From an uncultured Collinsella sp. (GTDB lineage: Bacteria > Actinomycetota > Coriobacteriia > Coriobacteriales > Coriobacteriaceae), in contig UQWV01000074.1 in assembly GCA_900544845.1 (NCBI GenBank), positions 1-8,164 on the forward strand: a stretch of DNA of 8,164 nucleotides. The letters run 5' to 3'. Each line of letters opens with the position of its first letter. The stretch's first letter is position 1. The notes below the pieces were generated by a model, which searched no databases, had not been told where the DNA came from, and saw only the letters and a list, made by a program, of their open reading frames with translations. Position numbers and translations under genes: made by a program. Positions 5,850 to 8,164 of the stretch are shown here, in pieces.

Positions 5850-7495
5850 CGCTGATCACCCTCGCGCGACCAGGGAAGGCGGATACGCGGGCGTTCGGTG
5901 CGCGTTGCACGGTCGGCGACCATATCGCTCCAAGGGCCGACGGCGCACCCCAGTTCCACGAGCATCTCGCGCGTGGCCTCGCGCACGCTGGTCGCAAAAG
6001 CGCTGGTCTGCCCCACTGCCTCGTCAGCGCGCCCAAACGCCATGAGCGCGGCGAGATCCTGCCCGCCATCGGCGATACGAATCTTGGAGCTTAACGCACA
6101 GGCAATCTCAAAGCGCATGGCGACGTCCTCGTCTGCCCCGCGCGCACCGAACCGGTTGAACACGGCGCTCATGCGCGTGCGCGGCACACCTACTCGACCT
6201 GCCAGTTCAATGACGCGCGATGCCGATGCCGCGGACGACACCGCCGCATCGCCAACGACCAGGCAACGGTCGCTCGCCGCCACCGCAGCCGCCACGGCGT
6301 CGCCCCAAAAGACCGAGGTATCGATAAAGACCACGTCGGATTCGCGACGCAGAACATCAAGCAGTAGCTCCACCGGACGTGCCATGAGCTCGGCTTGCTC
6401 GGGCGCCGCGACGGGACCCCAGAGCGTAACGCCCGGTGCCACGCGCATCGATGTGGCTACGATATCCGGCTCGGTGAGCGTGCCCGCCGCCGACGGCTCG
6501 ATAAGTGCCGCCATATCGCGCGGAGCATCGACGCCTAACAAGTCGTAAAGGTTTCCAAACATCAGGTCCAGGTCGAGCACGGCGGCACGCAAGCCCAACA
6601 GCGACGATGTGTGTGCCATGGTGGCAACGATCGTCGACTTGCCGCAACCGCCCGAACCCGAAATGGCGCAGATGACCGGAGCTCGATGCTGCGGAGCGGC
6701 AGCGTCTGCCGGCGGCATCGGAGGCGGCGGGGCGGGCGTCGGTGACAGCGTCCCCGTCTCCCCCGCCGCAACCACACGCTGCGTCCAAGCCGGCATGGCA
6801 GCTTGTTCGGTCTGCGAGGCAGGCTCGTTCTGTGCAATCTGCTCATGCTGCATCAGCGACAACTCGCCGCACCCGGCAAAGCCCTCAACTTCGTCGAGTT
6901 CATCCGCCAGATTCACGCCGTGCACGTATCCCATATCTACAGCCGGGGAATCGCCAGCATGTTGCGCCGGCCCTCCAGCGTCATCGTATACAAGGGGGTT
7001 CCGGGGGCGCCGACCATGCTCGGCTTCCGCTTTTCCATAATCATCAACACGCGGGCCTCTTGTAGCGCGAGGCGCCCCGGGTTCCCTATCAACAAAAGCA
7101 TCGGGCTCAATCGTCATGCGCCGATCGGAACCAACCGCTCCCTCGCCCGCGCGCCCGTTGCCGCATATACTGTGTGCAGCGATGACCTCGGTAGCCCCCG
7201 CGCGAAACAGCCCCTCGATATCCGACGGATCGAGCGCTTCTATCAACACGACCACGCGACTCACGCGGCCTTCGGCCGTCAGGCGCGCAACAGTCTTGCG
7301 CACATCTTCGGTATCAAACAGAGACGCCGCGATGATGGCAGCCCCGCGGCGCGACGGAAACGCCCGCGCCATGGAAACCAGCCCGTCCAGGTCACCCACA
7401 CGAAGCACCTGTGCACCCGCATCACGGCCCTCGACTTCCCGCTGCAACAGCCCGTAATCGCCGCACGCGCAGCACGCAAGCCAGATCGCCTTCAT
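5846..7495 (-). CDS. cpaE: CpaE/TadZ-like pilus-positioning ATPase with degenerate receiver domain
   Basis: A 549-residue protein with three parts. Residues 1-110 resemble a receiver fold (alternating hydrophobic strands, ending FRAGATEVI), but the place of the phosphorylated Asp holds Ala/Ser (AAIIAAS, about 53-59), so it should be a pseudo-receiver. Residues about 112-270 are low-complexity: acidic, Gln-rich, then Pro-rich just before the ATPase. Residues 272-520 are a MinD/ParA-like ATPase, with a deviant Walker A SGSGGCGKST (279-288), a DLDLMFGNLYDLLG segment (308-321) and a VFIDTS strand (389-394). In known systems CpaE/TadZ localises the Tad machine at the membrane or pole. The first in-frame ATG would be at 7618, inside cpaB. 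I chose ATG at 7495 because GGAGG sits nine bases upstream and the start makes a TGATG junction with cpaB. The end overlaps cpaF by four bases (ATGA). Confidence 0.87.
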   Translation of the reverse strand: MKAIWLACCACGDYGLLQREVEGRDAGAQVLRVGDLDGLVSMARAFPSRRGAAIIAASLFDTEDVRKTVARLTAEGRVSRVVVLIEALDPSDIEGLFRAGATEVIAAHSICGNGRAGEGAVGSDRRMTIEPDAFVDREPGAPRATRGPRVDDYGKAEAEHGRRPRNPLVYDDAGGPAQHAGDSPAVDMGYVHGVNLADELDEVEGFAGCGELSLMQHEQIAQNEPASQTEQAAMPAWTQRVVAAGETGTLSPTPAPPPPMPPADAAAPQHRAPVICAISGSGGCGKSTIVATMAHTSSLLGLRAAVLDLDLMFGNLYDLLGVDAPRDMAALIEPSAAGTLTEPDIVATSMRVAPGVTLWGPVAAPEQAELMARPVELLLDVLRRESDVVFIDTSVFWGDAVAAAVAASDRCLVVGDAAVSSAASASRVIELAGRVGVPRTRMSAVFNRFGARGADEDVAMRFEIACALSSKIRIADGGQDLAALMAFGRADEAVGQTSAFATSVREATREMLVELGCAVGPWSDMVADRATRTERPRIRLPWSREGDQR

Positions 7496-8154
7496 CACTC
7501 GTCGCCTCCGCTCTTTTTGCCGCGCGCCGTGGCGGGAATCGTCAAGCTGACCGTTCCCTTTCCCGAGGCTCCCAGCAGTTCCTTGACATCTTCGGGGTCT
7601 GCCGCCAGCGTCACCCATTCGATCTTGCCTTCACGCGTGGTGCCGGCATCTTCGCTGGTATCGATCACGTACGCTCCGCACAAACGATCGGTCACGCCAT
7701 CTTTTTGCACGTACACGTCCACATAGCTGCCCACGCCCGTGGCGCCGCCGACCGAGTGCTCGGCATCGACCGCCACCGAAACGGCAACCTTGCCTTTAGG
7801 CACCTCGAGCTTGTGGCTCTCGGCCTTGGTGTAGACATTGCAAATCACGGCGTTTTTGGGAATGCGCGAGGTCGTCACGTCGCCGCGCACCTGACGCAGC
7901 TCGGTCGCCGCATCACGCGGCAACAGACTCGCCAGCCATTCCTGAGTTATGACATTAGTCTCGTCGAGGGTCTCGCCCGCATCGATATCGCGCGCCGCGA
8001 CGCACACCTCAACGCGGTCGCCGCCGTATTTTGCCAACGTCTCGGCCTGAGCCTGCTCGGCTTGCGAGCGGATCGACGAGCCATAAACCATGCAGAGCAG
8101 CGCAGCGAGCACGCCCGCGACCAGACTGATGGCGATGCGCTTGCTCTTGTTCAC
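7495..8154 (-). CDS. cpaB: CpaB/RcpC-like Flp pilus assembly protein with SAF domain
   Basis: A 219-residue protein. It starts with a basic N-terminus and one membrane segment (about residues 7-25), so most of it should lie outside the cytoplasm. Residues about 48-107 look like a SAF domain (ARDIDAGETL followed by RIPKNAVI), and residues 121-150 match the RcpC/CpaB C-terminal domain (VAVSVAVDAEHSVGG, then a GSYVDVYV strand). In Gram-negative Tad systems CpaB works with the secretin at the outer membrane. No secretin is seen here, so its role is probably envelope or peptidoglycan binding; that is inference. The start codon is GTG at 8154, chosen because AGGAG (8160-8164) lies five bases upstream. 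It is the first gene visible in the operon, and its TGA stop overlaps the next gene's ATG by one base (TGATG). The C-terminus is short and hydrophilic. Confidence 0.88.
   Translation of the reverse strand: MNKSKRIAISLVAGVLAALLCMVYGSSIRSQAEQAQAETLAKYGGDRVEVCVAARDIDAGETLDETNVITQEWLASLLPRDAATELRQVRGDVTTSRIPKNAVICNVYTKAESHKLEVPKGKVAVSVAVDAEHSVGGATGVGSYVDVYVQKDGVTDRLCGAYVIDTSEDAGTTREGKIEWVTLAADPEDVKELLGASGKGTVSLTIPATARGKKSGGDE
7505..7509 (-). promoter_or_regulatory. Ribosome-binding site of cpaE deciding the start at 7495
   Basis: GGAGG on the minus strand lies nine bases before ATG 7495, inside the 3' end of cpaB. It supports this start over the in-frame ATG 123 bases further upstream. Confidence 0.75.
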
Positions 8155-8159
8155 GGCCG

Positions 8160-8164
8160 CTCCT
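8160..8164 (-). promoter_or_regulatory. Ribosome-binding site of cpaB supporting the GTG start
   Basis: AGGAG reads on the minus strand at the very edge of the window, five bases before GTG at 8154. It decides the non-ATG start of cpaB. Any promoter would lie beyond the right edge. Confidence 0.7.

Noticed and set aside
5898..6548. A 216-residue plus-strand frame rich in Ser, Ala and Arg
   Set aside because: It is a shadow of the ATPase domain of cpaE, with the composition expected of the complementary strand of a GC-rich gene.
7496..7618. N-terminal extension of CpaE to an ATG at 7618
   Set aside because: It lies inside cpaB, has no good ribosome-binding site, and the 41 residues are basic shadow sequence.
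6803..7726. A 307-residue plus-strand frame
   Set aside because: It lies antisense to cpaE and cpaB, which have clear motifs. Long antisense frames are common in GC-rich genes, and its translation shows no recognisable features.
1..8164. Insertion sequence, transposon end, CRISPR array, tRNA or rRNA
   Set aside because: No terminal inverted repeats, regularly spaced repeats, transposase motifs or RNA gene folds were seen. Coding sequence covers nearly the whole window.

Overview
The window holds one thing: a tight, one-directional Tad/Flp (tight adherence) pilus gene cluster. All of it is on the minus strand, so it reads from the right edge to the left edge. Ten genes cover almost every base. 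I see no RNA gene, mobile element, CRISPR array, or non-coding stretch longer than about 10 bases, and all long plus-strand frames are antisense shadows. DNA is GC-rich, ribosome-binding sites are strong GGAGG types, and no secretin or other outer-membrane component appears. This fits a high-GC Gram-positive (Actinobacteria), and my best guess is a Coriobacteriia member such as a Collinsella relative. The taxonomic guess is inference from overall style, not from a marker gene.

In transcription order, the genes are: a CpaB/RcpC-like SAF-domain membrane protein (8154-7495, GTG start); a CpaE/TadZ-like protein with a degenerate receiver domain, a long disordered linker and a MinD/ParA-type ATPase domain (7495-5846); the CpaF/TadA secretion ATPase (5849-4521); and the inner-membrane platform proteins TadB (4548-3622) and TadC (3625-2984). 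The pilin block follows: a Flp-type pilin (2973-2740), an unrecognised single-pass membrane protein (2776-2213), a second small pilin-like protein (2211-1993), a TadE-like pseudopilin (about 2057 or 1997 to 1521), and a large TadG-like membrane-anchored protein. That last protein starts at 1549 and runs open for 516 codons off the left edge.

Together these would form the core machine. CpaF powers subunit extraction through the TadB/TadC platform, CpaE/TadZ probably positions it, and Flp plus the small pilin-like proteins form the fibre and its minor subunits. TadE and the TadG-like protein probably sit at the base or tip or couple the fibre to the envelope. The prepilin peptidase (TadV/CpaA) is not in the window and must lie elsewhere. 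Genes overlap by 1 to about 65 bases or are separated by 1-10 bases, so expression as one translationally coupled message is likely. The promoter lies beyond the right edge and the end of the operon beyond the left edge.

The points most worth a second look are the cysteine-rich region of the TadG-like protein, which includes a CxxCH motif; the missing conventional start codon of the TadE-like gene at its expected junction; the shared A|Q-x-T-x-E processing signal in three different subunits; and the unrecognised membrane protein between the two pilin genes.
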